Of a stretch of 10,522 nt of DNA, positions 1 through 7,343 are shown piece by piece. Position 1 is the stretch's first letter. Each line of letters begins with the position of its first letter. The notes below the pieces were generated by a model. It was not told the origin of the DNA. It saw nothing but the letters and a program-made list of their open reading frames with translations, and did not search any database. The DNA is taken from positions 1-10,522 of the forward strand of contig JAOZUU010000052.1 of assembly GCA_029938515.1 (NCBI GenBank), written 5' to 3'. The position numbers and the translations under genes are program-made. Source of the DNA: Desulfobacterales bacterium. GTDB taxonomy: Bacteria > Desulfobacterota > Desulfobacteria > Desulfobacterales > QNYZ01.

Positions 1-1
1 G

Positions 2-745
2 ACCAGTCCGACCGGACGCAGGCAGTTGATGCTGGTTTCAGAAGAGCATGCGATTAATGCCTCGGCTAGTGCCTATGTGCAAACCATCGCGCCCCTTCAA
101 AAGCAGGGAAAAATCGATAACGATCCGGCGCTGAAGGCGCGTGTGAAGCGCATCACGGGCTTGCTCGTAGCACAAGCGGTCATCATGCGTCCGGAAACCA
201 GGGACTGGAAATGGTCCATGAAGGTCATCGATGATCCCAAGACTGTCAATGCCTGGTGCATGGCCGGCGGTAAGATGGCCTTGTATACGGGCCTGGTGGA
301 ACAGGTCAAGCCGACCGATGATGAGCTGGCACAGGTCATCGGTCATGAAATTGCCCATGCCCTGGCCAATCACACGGCAGAAAAAATGTCTGTCTCGATG
401 GTGAGCACGCTCGGTGTTCTGGCCGTCGGGATTGCCACGGACACACCCGGTGTGGCCGCCGGCGCAGCCGCGGCCGCAATGATGGCCGTAACACTTCCCA
501 ATAGCCGAACGGCCGAAACGGAAGCGGACCGTATCGGAATCGAGCTGGCTGCCAAGGCGGGGTTTAATCCCAATGCGGCGGTAAGTCTGTGGAAGAAGAT
601 GGAGAATGTATCCGGGAGCTCATCGTTCGATTTTCTGAGCACTCATCCATCTTCAGGCAAACGCCAGCAGCGTCTGGGCGAACTGGTACCCCAGATGATG
701 CTCTACTACGAAGATCGTGGCGATCGTCCCGTTTACCCACTGTAA
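2..745 (+). CDS. M48 family zinc metalloprotease, 5'-truncated by window edge
   Basis: This is a Zn-dependent endopeptidase of the M48 (Ste24/HtpX/LoiP-like) family, which usually works in the periplasm or at the outer membrane in protein quality control. The frame is open to the first base and reads TSPTGRRQLMLVS before the first internal TTG (26). That TGRRQLxLV stretch is the conserved post-lipobox segment of secreted M48 proteins, so the true start and signal peptide lie upstream of the window and TTG 26 should not be used. The zinc site is visible: HEIAH (bases 344-358, residues 115-119 counted from base 2), then ETEADRIG with the third ligand Glu at bases 521-523. The C-terminal STHPSSGKRQQRL motif is also typical. 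About 247 residues are present and the C-terminus is complete. An Ala-rich hydrophobic stretch lies between the two zinc motifs. Family assignment is secure; substrate is unknown. Confidence 0.93.
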   Translation, partial: TSPTGRRQLMLVSEEHAINASASAYVQTIAPLQKQGKIDNDPALKARVKRITGLLVAQAVIMRPETRDWKWSMKVIDDPKTVNAWCMAGGKMALYTGLVEQVKPTDDELAQVIGHEIAHALANHTAEKMSVSMVSTLGVLAVGIATDTPGVAAGAAAAAMMAVTLPNSRTAETEADRIGIELAAKAGFNPNAAVSLWKKMENVSGSSSFDFLSTHPSSGKRQQRLGELVPQMMLYYEDRGDRPVYPL

Positions 746-750
746 ACGGG
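728..750 (+). terminator. Perfect hairpin overlapping the protease stop codon
   Basis: CCCGTTTAC (728-736) and GTAAACGGG (742-750) form a 9-bp perfect stem with a 5-nt loop, and the TAA stop lies inside it. No immediate T-run follows; the next T-rich stretch is about 25 nt downstream. It could therefore be a weak terminator or a 3'-end mRNA stabiliser. It is the only transcript-end candidate seen after the gene. Confidence 0.4.
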
Positions 751-819
751 ATCAGTGTCCATATGCAACCGTATCCGTTTTGTCTGTATTTGTATGGATC
801 CGCAGTGATATAATCGAAT

Positions 820-1023
820 TTATCTGATTTCCTTCACCCGTTTCTGGATTTTTTTCACCTGCTCCATGTCTAACTTTGCCTTGGTATGATCCGGATTCAA
901 GGCAATGGTAAGCTCCCATTGATGAATTGCCTTTTCACTCTCGGTAAATACCTGAACATTCCCTTTCGAATCGCACCCCCTGACCCGAAGGAGCGTTGTT
1001 CGCAGATTTGCGAGTATTGCGTA
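820..1023 (-). pseudogene. Decayed TPR-like C-terminal fragment
   Basis: Read on the minus strand, this frame ends in TAA (820-822) and is closed upstream by another TAA (1024-1026), with no ATG, GTG or TTG start at its head. Its last 35 or so residues look like genuine protein: KAIHQWELTIALNPDHTKAK followed by a charged helix ending VKEIR. The ALNPDHTKA stretch is a typical TPR helix B and turn, and the charged tail is typical of a TPR protein's C-terminus. Residues before it (about LRTTLLRVRGCDSKG) do not resemble a TPR. I read it as the remnant of a longer TPR gene whose 5' part has been lost. The flanking 1027-1140 holds no ORF, only a GGGGAG/CTCCCC inverted repeat (1069-1074 with 1092-1097) without a T-run. 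A functional short gene is unlikely given the missing start. Confidence 0.4.
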
Positions 1024-1140
1024 TTATGGGTTAAGGATTCTAATCCAGTGCTATAAATCCGTTACACTGGGGAGTTCGAGACCACCCCGATCTCCCCTTG
1101 AATGGTTGCCAAGCGTCTCCACGCCTGGTATCTCTTAACG

Positions 1141-1323
1141 TCAATATCTTTTGCCCCTAAACCATACGCAAGTACTGTTGTTGGCCCAGACAGCTTGATC
1201 GTAAGTGTTTACCGGTCCGGGAAGAGGAGCGCCTGGTGTTACCTTTTTTAAGGGTTCTCCCTTTTCATCGGTGATAAGAACGGTATCATCCCGGAATATA
1301 CGGATACATACATGTTTTTTCAT
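1141..1323 (-). CDS. Small hypothetical protein, 60 aa
   Basis: I do not recognise a family. The ORF starts with ATG at 1323 after an AAGGGGA purine stretch that can serve as ribosome binding site (about 8 nt away), and ends with TGA at 1141. The product is hydrophilic, with no signal peptide or membrane segment. It begins MKKHVCIRIFRDDTVLITDE, has a Pro/Gly-rich centre (VTPGAPLPGPVNTYD) and ends in an aromatic, Cys-containing tail (AVWANNSTCVWFRGKRY). The alternating polar/hydrophobic start suggests a small beta-rich fold. It lies downstream of the FecR/TPR gene on the same strand with no obvious terminator between them, so read-through expression is possible. The ordered, non-shadow composition argues for a real gene; the function is unknown. 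Confidence 0.55.
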   Translation of the reverse strand: MKKHVCIRIFRDDTVLITDEKGEPLKKVTPGAPLPGPVNTYDQAVWANNSTCVWFRGKRY

Positions 1324-1363
1324 GATCTTATTCCCCTTTCGGTTACGATTTAGTTCGACAACC

Positions 1364-1396
1364 TCATTTTGATCGTAGAAAAATTGCTACATCCAT
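1364..1396 (-). CDS. 10-codon mini-ORF with near-perfect Shine-Dalgarno
   Basis: On the minus strand AGGAGGTGAT (1401-1410) matches the 16S anti-SD across ten bases. It precedes ATG (1394-1396) with 8 nt between AGGAGG and the start. The ORF encodes MDVAIFLRSK and stops at TGA (1364-1366), 40 nt before the start of the 60-residue gene and in a different frame from it. It could be a leader peptide that governs the downstream small gene, or the surviving start of a gene that has since been disrupted. Only the ribosome binding site is strong evidence; translation is inferred. Confidence 0.35.
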   Translation of the reverse strand: MDVAIFLRSK

Positions 1397-1444
1397 CGGT
1401 ATCACCTCCTATCACAACCGGAAATACGACTGCGTTTTTGCCAG

Positions 1445-4400
1445 TTAGAACGACAATGTACCTCTCAGTAAAATAAGACGCTCAGGATAAATTCTAGGAT
1501 TGGCGGGATCCGTATCCTGGAAATTAAAATTCTGGTCGAATAAATTCTTTGCTTCCAATGTGATGATCCCGTATCTTTTCGGCAGACGGTAGCTGATGGA
1601 TGCATCAACGACCATAAACTGATCATCGCCGGCAATGATTGTTCCATCATCAGGATTTAAAAAATCGCCTTTTTGATCTACGTAGATCGCCTTGGCACCT
1701 ATTGAAAAACCTTTCGGACAAAATATCCTGACACCAATCGGAAATCGATGGGTTCGGAGCTTCACAAACTCTTCGATATTTACAAGGTCATTTGCGGTTT
1801 CTCTTTCAAATTCCTCAAATAAATATTCACCACTTAGGGCCATCCAGTTAAACGGGGTCCAATAGACATAGGATCGAATCCAACGGTCATCGCGGCCAAA
1901 TTCGAGGACATCCGGGATCGGACCGGCAAATTCGATAAATCTTTCTTCGATGTCACGATAGATAAATTCCGCACCGGCAGAAATGTCTTTGCAAAAAGTA
2001 TGATCGATCCCGATGCCGTAGTTCCACGATTCATCTCCTTCCGCACCCAGGAAAAACTGGTTAAACCCCGCCACCTGAGTCGGCTCGATACTAGGATCGA
2101 TATTCTCTTTTGAGATAAGGGGCCGATGCAGCGTTCTGAAGGCCGCTGTCCGGATAGTCGTTTGATGAACCGGGTTCCACATCAATCCCAGTTTTGGATT
2201 AAACGCGTCACTGTCCTCACCTTTTGTCTCGCCATTTAAAAATTCGCCACTTGCGCCCACCGTTACGGAAACACTTTCGGATATATCGGTTATCGAATAG
2301 AGATAGATGTTGGTAAAATCGGTTGTGCCCTTTTCTTCCATGACAAAGCCTTCGCCGAAATCAATGGTTTGATCGAAATCCTGATGCCGATATCCCCCCC
2401 CAAGGATGAATTTAAATCTGTCCAGCTTTGACTGGTAGTTCATTTCAGCGATATAGTGGTCCACATCCGCGCCAAGTTCAAAAAACCCAGGCACCACCAC
2501 GGTGTTGAGATCGGCACGCTGATAGATAGCCGAGGCAAGCAAAACATCGTGCGGATTAAAAGAATGGCGCAGGCCGAATCGATAGGTGTTGACTTCGTCG
2601 TTCTGGTCCTGATCGGGATTAAAGGTATCTAAAAAAGTGAGTTCCATATCTCCTTTTCTAGTATGATTGAAACGATATTCACCCTGCAGGCTCGTGTTCG
2701 GTGTTACGCTTCCCTGTGCAAACACATTGTATATATCGATATTCTGATCATTGTTTTCTCTAAAACCGTCGGTTTCATAATGGAATTGTCCCAAGCTGTA
2801 TGAGAGCGGTCCCCACACGCCTGATTGTACCAGCTCATCGCCTAAAGTCTGATTCTCTGCGATCACGCCGCTGGCTTGCAGTGCCAGGCGGTTTCTTAGG
2901 AAAAGCGGATTAAATTCATTAAAAGAAGGATCGGCAGGACCGGCACCTTCCAGAATAAACATATTGGTCTCTGAAAGCCTGGGCTGAACCGGTGTAATGT
3001 TGATGGGTTGCAATAGTTGGGATTGAAGAAGTTCACTGGCCCGGGCGATTTCATGCCGCGGTAGTACTGAATATGAATCTGCAAGGAATCTGTGAGCCGA
3101 ATAGTTAGCAGGGTCTGTGCTTACTGATTTCCAACCCTCCACCAGTGCCAGCTGCCCAAATCCCAGGTCTCCATAAATGCGAGCCAGGGCGGCACTCCGT
3201 GCTGCGAGATCCTCATCCAGGAGCAGGCGTGAGCGGTAAACGGCTCGGTTGTCGTTCAATTCAATGGATTTCTGAAGGCCATGGAGTGCCTCTACAGGAC
3301 GATTCACGCTCTGCTTGCGGATGGCGTCATAAAAATACGGTGTGGGGTCATTGGGGTCCAGCTCTTTAGCAACCGCATACTGCCGGGCGGCCAAGTCGTT
3401 CTTTTTTTCCTCGTAGAACGCCTTGCCAAGGTAGCTGCGGATAAGAGCATTGCCTGGAGCAAGGCCGGCGGCGATTTCGATTTGGGCCCGGCCTGCTTTT
3501 AAATCACCCCCTCTGATCAGGGCCAAACCCAATCCTAGCCTTGGCAAAGGATCAGCCTGATCGAGCGTGATGGCTTTGTGGAAAACCTCCTTGGCTTTTT
3601 TAATTTTAATCTGAGAAATATAGGCATATCCCAAAACGGTCTGGGTGCGGCTGATATCCGGAGACAGGGCGGCCGCTTTTTTGGCGGCCGATAAGGCTTT
3701 GTCAAGATAGCCGGTGGCCAGCCACAATTCAGAGAGTCGCGCCCATACGAATGCATTTTCAGGGTTGTCAGCCGCAGCCGATTGCATGGTACCCCGGGCA
3801 TCCTCAACGTTGAAAAACGCCTGCTGAACGTATGCTCGTGCAAGTTTAGCAGGAGACGATTTTGGGTTGCTCGCGACGGCTTTTTCGGCCAGCGCCCTTG
3901 CGTCTTTCTTCCGGTGTAACGTAAGGGCGATAATGGCATTGAGCGCCAGTGCATCGCTATTGCCCGGATCTTCATTTAACATGCGGGTTAAAAGATCCTG
4001 TGCTTCCGTTACCTGTCCGGTTTGAAGCAATTGGCTCGCGGAAAACAAGCCTTTTTGGGTGCCGGGCCCTTCCGTAATTCCGATCGAGGGATAGTACAGT
4101 GACCAGTTGACGGCATCCCTGGGTCGCGCGATCGTTATCATAGAAGGCGCCTGATCTTTGGTCGTGATAGCGGTTTGCCCGCCGGCAAGCAGAAGTTCGC
4201 CACTATCGTTAAACGTTCTCACCCTGCCCCGGAACACACTGAAATAGGTCCGGGATTCTTCCACGCGAACAAAAAACTCGGTTGCTTCAACGGCGCAATT
4301 GACAAAGGGCGTTGCCACCTTGAGACTTCGGGGAACCCGGCTGAAAAAGTGAACGGCGCCTTTGATCAGCCGGAGCAGCAGGGACCTGGACTTTTCTTCC

Positions 4401-4699
4401 GCTTTCACGGTGATGGTCGTATTTTCATCCAGCCGGATAACCGATTCATTCCGAAGAACCAGGGCAGCCCGGCTTTTTTCCAGGATCCGGATCATATCGC
4501 CCGGACAGAAGCGATCTTCAAGCTTGATATTTTCCCATGTCGAAACACCGACCCGTTGCACCTGTACATTACCTTGAACGGATACGGCTCTGGCCACCCA
4601 TTGCTCACAATCGGTGGCCGCGGCGGGTTTCGATCCCATCAGGACGACCAGTAAACAGCCCGAAAAGATAAAACTTGAGATCCATTTTGTGTGATCCAA
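1445..4699 (-). CDS. Exported FecR-TPR-outer membrane beta-barrel fusion protein
   Basis: The start is TTG (4697-4699), preceded by GGAAGGGGG (4706-4714) with 6 nt spacing. The frame stays open upstream to an ATG at 4828, but that start would overlap the cyclase and bury the signal peptide. The product has 1084 residues: signal peptide 1-28 (hydrophobic 7-21, AAA|T cleavage); FecR domain about 35-185 (WVARAVSVQGNVQVQ, later VATPFVNCAVEATEF and FRGRVRTF); TPR array about 217-550 with repeated ALxxxP turns; then about 490 residues of alternating aromatic strands. The end, with NLFDQNFNFQDTD and the C-terminal strand RLILLRGTLSF finishing on Phe, is that of a TonB-dependent receptor barrel. I see no plug domain or TonB box; the TPR block sits where a plug would be. 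FecR domains normally relay signals from such receptors, so a sensing or transport role at the outer membrane is inferred. It is the second gene of the cyclase operon. Confidence 0.85.
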   Translation of the reverse strand: MDHTKWISSFIFSGCLLVVLMGSKPAAATDCEQWVARAVSVQGNVQVQRVGVSTWENIKLEDRFCPGDMIRILEKSRAALVLRNESVIRLDENTTITVKAEEKSRSLLLRLIKGAVHFFSRVPRSLKVATPFVNCAVEATEFFVRVEESRTYFSVFRGRVRTFNDSGELLLAGGQTAITTKDQAPSMITIARPRDAVNWSLYYPSIGITEGPGTQKGLFSASQLLQTGQVTEAQDLLTRMLNEDPGNSDALALNAIIALTLHRKKDARALAEKAVASNPKSSPAKLARAYVQQAFFNVEDARGTMQSAAADNPENAFVWARLSELWLATGYLDKALSAAKKAAALSPDISRTQTVLGYAYISQIKIKKAKEVFHKAITLDQADPLPRLGLGLALIRGGDLKAGRAQIEIAAGLAPGNALIRSYLGKAFYEEKKNDLAARQYAVAKELDPNDPTPYFYDAIRKQSVNRPVEALHGLQKSIELNDNRAVYRSRLLLDEDLAARSAALARIYGDLGFGQLALVEGWKSVSTDPANYSAHRFLADSYSVLPRHEIARASELLQSQLLQPINITPVQPRLSETNMFILEGAGPADPSFNEFNPLFLRNRLALQASGVIAENQTLGDELVQSGVWGPLSYSLGQFHYETDGFRENNDQNIDIYNVFAQGSVTPNTSLQGEYRFNHTRKGDMELTFLDTFNPDQDQNDEVNTYRFGLRHSFNPHDVLLASAIYQRADLNTVVVPGFFELGADVDHYIAEMNYQSKLDRFKFILGGGYRHQDFDQTIDFGEGFVMEEKGTTDFTNIYLYSITDISESVSVTVGASGEFLNGETKGEDSDAFNPKLGLMWNPVHQTTIRTAAFRTLHRPLISKENIDPSIEPTQVAGFNQFFLGAEGDESWNYGIGIDHTFCKDISAGAEFIYRDIEERFIEFAGPIPDVLEFGRDDRWIRSYVYWTPFNWMALSGEYLFEEFERETANDLVNIEEFVKLRTHRFPIGVRIFCPKGFSIGAKAIYVDQKGDFLNPDDGTIIAGDDQFMVVDASISYRLPKRYGIITLEAKNLFDQNFNFQDTDPANPRIYPERLILLRGTLSF

Positions 4700-4705
4700 T
4701 TGGAA

Positions 4706-4714
4706 CCCCCTTCC
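4706..4714 (-). promoter_or_regulatory. Ribosome binding site that fixes a TTG start
   Basis: GGAAGGGGG on the minus strand lies 6 nt before TTG 4699. It decides the start of the FecR-TPR-barrel gene, because it places the signal peptide at the N-terminus and leaves a 59-nt gap after the cyclase stop. Confidence 0.75.
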
Positions 4715-4758
4715 TGCGGTTGATTGAACCCGGAGAAGCGTGAACCATGCGTGTTCAC

Positions 4759-7014
4759 CTATTTTTTTGCAGCAATAACGACGCCATTCCAGCTTGTGTC
4801 CGGCGGCGTCTCCCGCAGATTGTGGCACATGCTCGAATATAACAATGTCGGACCGTCATCGGGGAATCGGTTTAAAATAAGTTCAAAGGCTTGAAGCGCT
4901 TTTTCCCATGAGCGATCCAGATAGGCGTTTAATCCATCGGCAAACATCCGGACTAAATCTTTCTGCCGGTCGGTGGCGTTTTCGAAACGATCAAGCAGTT
5001 CGAAAACTTCCACCGACTTTGATTTGCCGCTGAGGAGAAAGGTGCCCACCCTTCGTGTCAAAAACCCGTCCACTTCCTTGAGGGCATCAGCGGAAACCAG
5101 TGTGCGGGTCCGTAAATGCTTGTTGAGATTTTCGATTCGCGAGACCGTGTTCACGGCATCACCGGTTACCTTATATTCATAGTGGTTCCCGGCACCGACG
5201 TTTCCGAGATGAACATGGCCATAATGAATACCGATTCGTGTGGGAAGATGCACCGGTAGCTCGCTGTTTTTCCAGAATCCCGACAGGGCGGCACAAATCT
5301 GCACGGCTGATTCACAGGCACGATAGCGGGACGAAATTTCGGGCTCCTTGGTGGCCCAAAGGGCCATCATGGAATCGCCGGTCAGGTCCGATATGATCCC
5401 CCCATTTTCCTGGACCGGCTCAAAAAGCGTTTCGAAATATTTATGCATCAGCCGATTGAGGGATTTCGGATCGGTTGTTTCTGAAAACGAAGTGTATTTT
5501 TCCAAATCCGTGCATAAAATAGCGCCATGCACCATTTGACCGCCGCCGGTTACCTTCCCCTTTTCAATTGCAATCCGGTCGACAATCTCCGGTGGCAAAT
5601 AAAATTTAAAAGCATCCCGAATGGCTTTTCGTTCTTTGTTGACATCGGTATATCGAATTAATATTCCGACAACGAACGCCAACGGTGCTTGAAAAAATAT
5701 AACCGTAAAAACCGGCAGCCAGATGCCGCCTGACTTAAAATAAAATCTTGAAACCAGAAGGTAGAAGAAACAGAAGGTGACCGCACCGGCGGCGGCGGCG
5801 ATATTTGACGAAAAGCTGCAAATCAGCACAAGCAGACAACCACACAGAATCAATACTCCGATCTGAAAATACGACGATAAAGGACGAACCGGTTTGTTTT
5901 CTAAAATGTTTGCAAAGGCCGTTGCGGCAATTTCTACGCCGTTTAAGTCCACGCCATCGGGTTGTGAATAAACAGTATAAAACCCGTCTGTTTTGAGCGG
6001 AGCCTGTCGCTCCGACAATCCAATAAATACGGCCTTACCCTTAAATTCCGATAAATCAGAAACCACCCAGCGATTTTCTTTGCGAGAGATCAACTGGTGA
6101 TAGGAAATGGTATGAATCGTTCCCGGGGGGCCATAGTAATTGAGAAAATGGCTGTCCGGAGCAGCATACATTCGGATCAGTCGATCCAGAAGCGGCACTC
6201 CCTGTTTTTCAGATGCCCCGGCGGAAGCCGGTATTTTTTCGATCAGGGCATCGGCCAGGCCTGGATCGGCCTCGAACTTGTCCCGGATTATTCGGACAAC
6301 CCGCTCAACTCCTCCGGATGCCAACAGCAATTGATCATTTAGCGGCAATTCATCAATGCAAAGGCCAGTTTGTCGGAGCAGTTCAACCAGTTGGCCATAG
6401 GCCTCTCGTGCAAAAATCTGAAAGGTAACGATGGGAAGCGACGGGGTGTTGCCCGCATCGGAAATAAACGCCCAATAACGACTTACTTTCACCGGTACCT
6501 TGGGAATTGGAAACGGTGCCGAGGCGGCGGACACATCTTTGAGCCGATTGATGGGCTGAACCCGTTTTCTGATCTCAAGCTGTCCGGTCGATTGCCCGGA
6601 ATCCGAATGGACTGGAATTTTCTCTCTTCTCATCAGCTCGACCAGGACAACATTACCGGCTGTTTTTATCGACTCGGCCAGGGCCCGGTCATGGCTTTCG
6701 TCTCGTTTTTCCTTGAAAATAATATCAAATGCAATAACCTTCGCTCCGACCCCGGCAAGGTGTTTGAGGAATTCGGCATGGAGAGAGCGGGGCCATTGTT
6801 CGGATTTAGGTGAAAGCTTCAGCTGACGGGCGGATTCCTGATCGATCGCTATGATTGCCACCTCCGATGGCGGTATTCGGGTGCCCCGGAGTTTAAAGAG
6901 AATACTCAAACCCATATTTTCTTCAAGGTACCGTCCTGCCGGGGACAAACAGAGGATCGTTCCCGATATAATTATTCCTGATCCCAGAAGCAGGGTTTTG
7001 AAAAGCCTGGACAT
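4759..7014 (-). CDS. CHASE2-domain class III adenylate/guanylate cyclase
   Basis: This is a membrane cyclase that would make a cyclic nucleotide in the cytoplasm in response to a periplasmic signal. The 751 residues comprise: TM1 about 6-26; periplasmic CHASE2 domain about 30-375 (LRGTRIPPSEVAIIAID, then GAKVIAFDIIF); three TM segments about 383-403, 404-425 and 430-453; and a class III catalytic domain about 495-675. Metal-binding Asp503 (CTDLEKYT) and Asp547 (GDSMMALW) and transition-state Asn622/Arg626 (VNTVSR) are present. The usual substrate-selecting Lys is Asp543 (SDLTGD) and the partner position is Lys615 (YKVTGD). The tail, about 685-735, resembles one TPR unit (AYLDRSWEKALQAFELIL), as is common in this family. 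ATG 7014 has a GGATGA stretch 8 nt upstream. It is the first gene of the operon and is followed by the FecR-TPR-barrel gene, a known recurrent pairing. Cyclase family is certain, nucleotide product is not. Confidence 0.93.
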   Translation of the reverse strand: MSRLFKTLLLGSGIIISGTILCLSPAGRYLEENMGLSILFKLRGTRIPPSEVAIIAIDQESARQLKLSPKSEQWPRSLHAEFLKHLAGVGAKVIAFDIIFKEKRDESHDRALAESIKTAGNVVLVELMRREKIPVHSDSGQSTGQLEIRKRVQPINRLKDVSAASAPFPIPKVPVKVSRYWAFISDAGNTPSLPIVTFQIFAREAYGQLVELLRQTGLCIDELPLNDQLLLASGGVERVVRIIRDKFEADPGLADALIEKIPASAGASEKQGVPLLDRLIRMYAAPDSHFLNYYGPPGTIHTISYHQLISRKENRWVVSDLSEFKGKAVFIGLSERQAPLKTDGFYTVYSQPDGVDLNGVEIAATAFANILENKPVRPLSSYFQIGVLILCGCLLVLICSFSSNIAAAAGAVTFCFFYLLVSRFYFKSGGIWLPVFTVIFFQAPLAFVVGILIRYTDVNKERKAIRDAFKFYLPPEIVDRIAIEKGKVTGGGQMVHGAILCTDLEKYTSFSETTDPKSLNRLMHKYFETLFEPVQENGGIISDLTGDSMMALWATKEPEISSRYRACESAVQICAALSGFWKNSELPVHLPTRIGIHYGHVHLGNVGAGNHYEYKVTGDAVNTVSRIENLNKHLRTRTLVSADALKEVDGFLTRRVGTFLLSGKSKSVEVFELLDRFENATDRQKDLVRMFADGLNAYLDRSWEKALQAFELILNRFPDDGPTLLYSSMCHNLRETPPDTSWNGVVIAAKK

Positions 7015-7030
7015 GGCAAATCATCCGCAT

Positions 7031-7067
7031 CAAAAACAAAAACAGCGGATTTCCATGAAATCCGCTG
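7031..7067 (-). terminator. Intrinsic terminator in the cyclase leader (attenuator candidate)
   Basis: Read on the minus strand, CAGCGGATTT (7058-7067) and AAATCCGCTG (7043-7052) form a perfect 10-bp stem with a 5-nt loop. The tract TTTTTGTTTTTG (7031-7042) follows immediately. This is a textbook Rho-independent terminator, and it ends 16 nt before the cyclase ATG (7014). No minus-strand gene lies between it and the divergent gene, so it can only act on the cyclase operon's own leader transcript. That implies conditional termination. No T-run follows on the plus strand. Confidence 0.75.
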
Positions 7068-7215
7068 CATTGATAGACTAAAACATGATTAACTCCCAAC
7101 GGTGTTTATCTATATCTGTAGGAGTGATTCAATCCAATTTTCGATGTAAAAGTAAAAGGTTTAAGTCCGTCTTGAATAAAAATATCATTGAAAGGAAGTA
7201 AGTCTCGATACTAAG

Positions 7216-7244
7216 AATATGGCAAATCCGGTTTAGGGTGTCAA
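7216..7244 (-). promoter_or_regulatory. Sigma70-like promoter for the cyclase operon
   Basis: On the minus strand a perfect TTGACA (-35, 7239-7244) is followed by 17 bp and CATATT (-10, 7216-7221, 4 of 6 matches). An alternative TATTCT box sits at 19 bp. Transcription would start near 7209, giving a leader of about 195 nt that runs through the terminator at 7031-7067. The small palindrome TACTATTTAGTA (7246-7257) abuts the -35 box on its upstream side and could be an operator. Confidence 0.5.
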
Positions 7245-7343
7245 GTACTATTTAGTATTAATTTCAATTTGTTTTGATTCCAAGAGATTCGCTTTTGAAA
7301 GGTCTTGTTACGGAATACCGGATTCATCCGGCCGGACCCTGAT

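Noticed and set aside
1058..1100. GGGGAGTTCGAG as a tRNA T-arm fragment or attachment site
   Set aside because: No matching anticodon or acceptor arms and no CCA end are present, and the GTTCGAG is not flanked by the expected 5-bp stem. No integrase gene or direct repeat is nearby.
1346..1396. TGA read as selenocysteine in the mini-ORF (giving ...RSK-Sec-GCRTKS)
   Set aside because: Only a four-pair GGTT/AACC stem follows the TGA, with no convincing SECIS loop, and the resulting 16-residue peptide matches no selenoprotein.
3535..3975. Long minus-strand ORF (146 aa) inside the TPR region
   Set aside because: It is a shifted-frame shadow of the TPR array, rich in Arg and Pro, with no ribosome binding site or family resemblance.
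4175..4654. Plus-strand ORF of 159 aa opposite the FecR domain
   Set aside because: It is antisense to a well-supported domain, has no family signature and carries no ribosome binding site that would support it.
4700..4828. ATG at 4828 as start of the FecR-TPR-barrel protein (1127 aa)
   Set aside because: It overlaps the cyclase coding region by 70 nt and places 43 non-signal residues before the signal peptide. TTG 4699 has an excellent ribosome binding site and gives a normal signal peptide.
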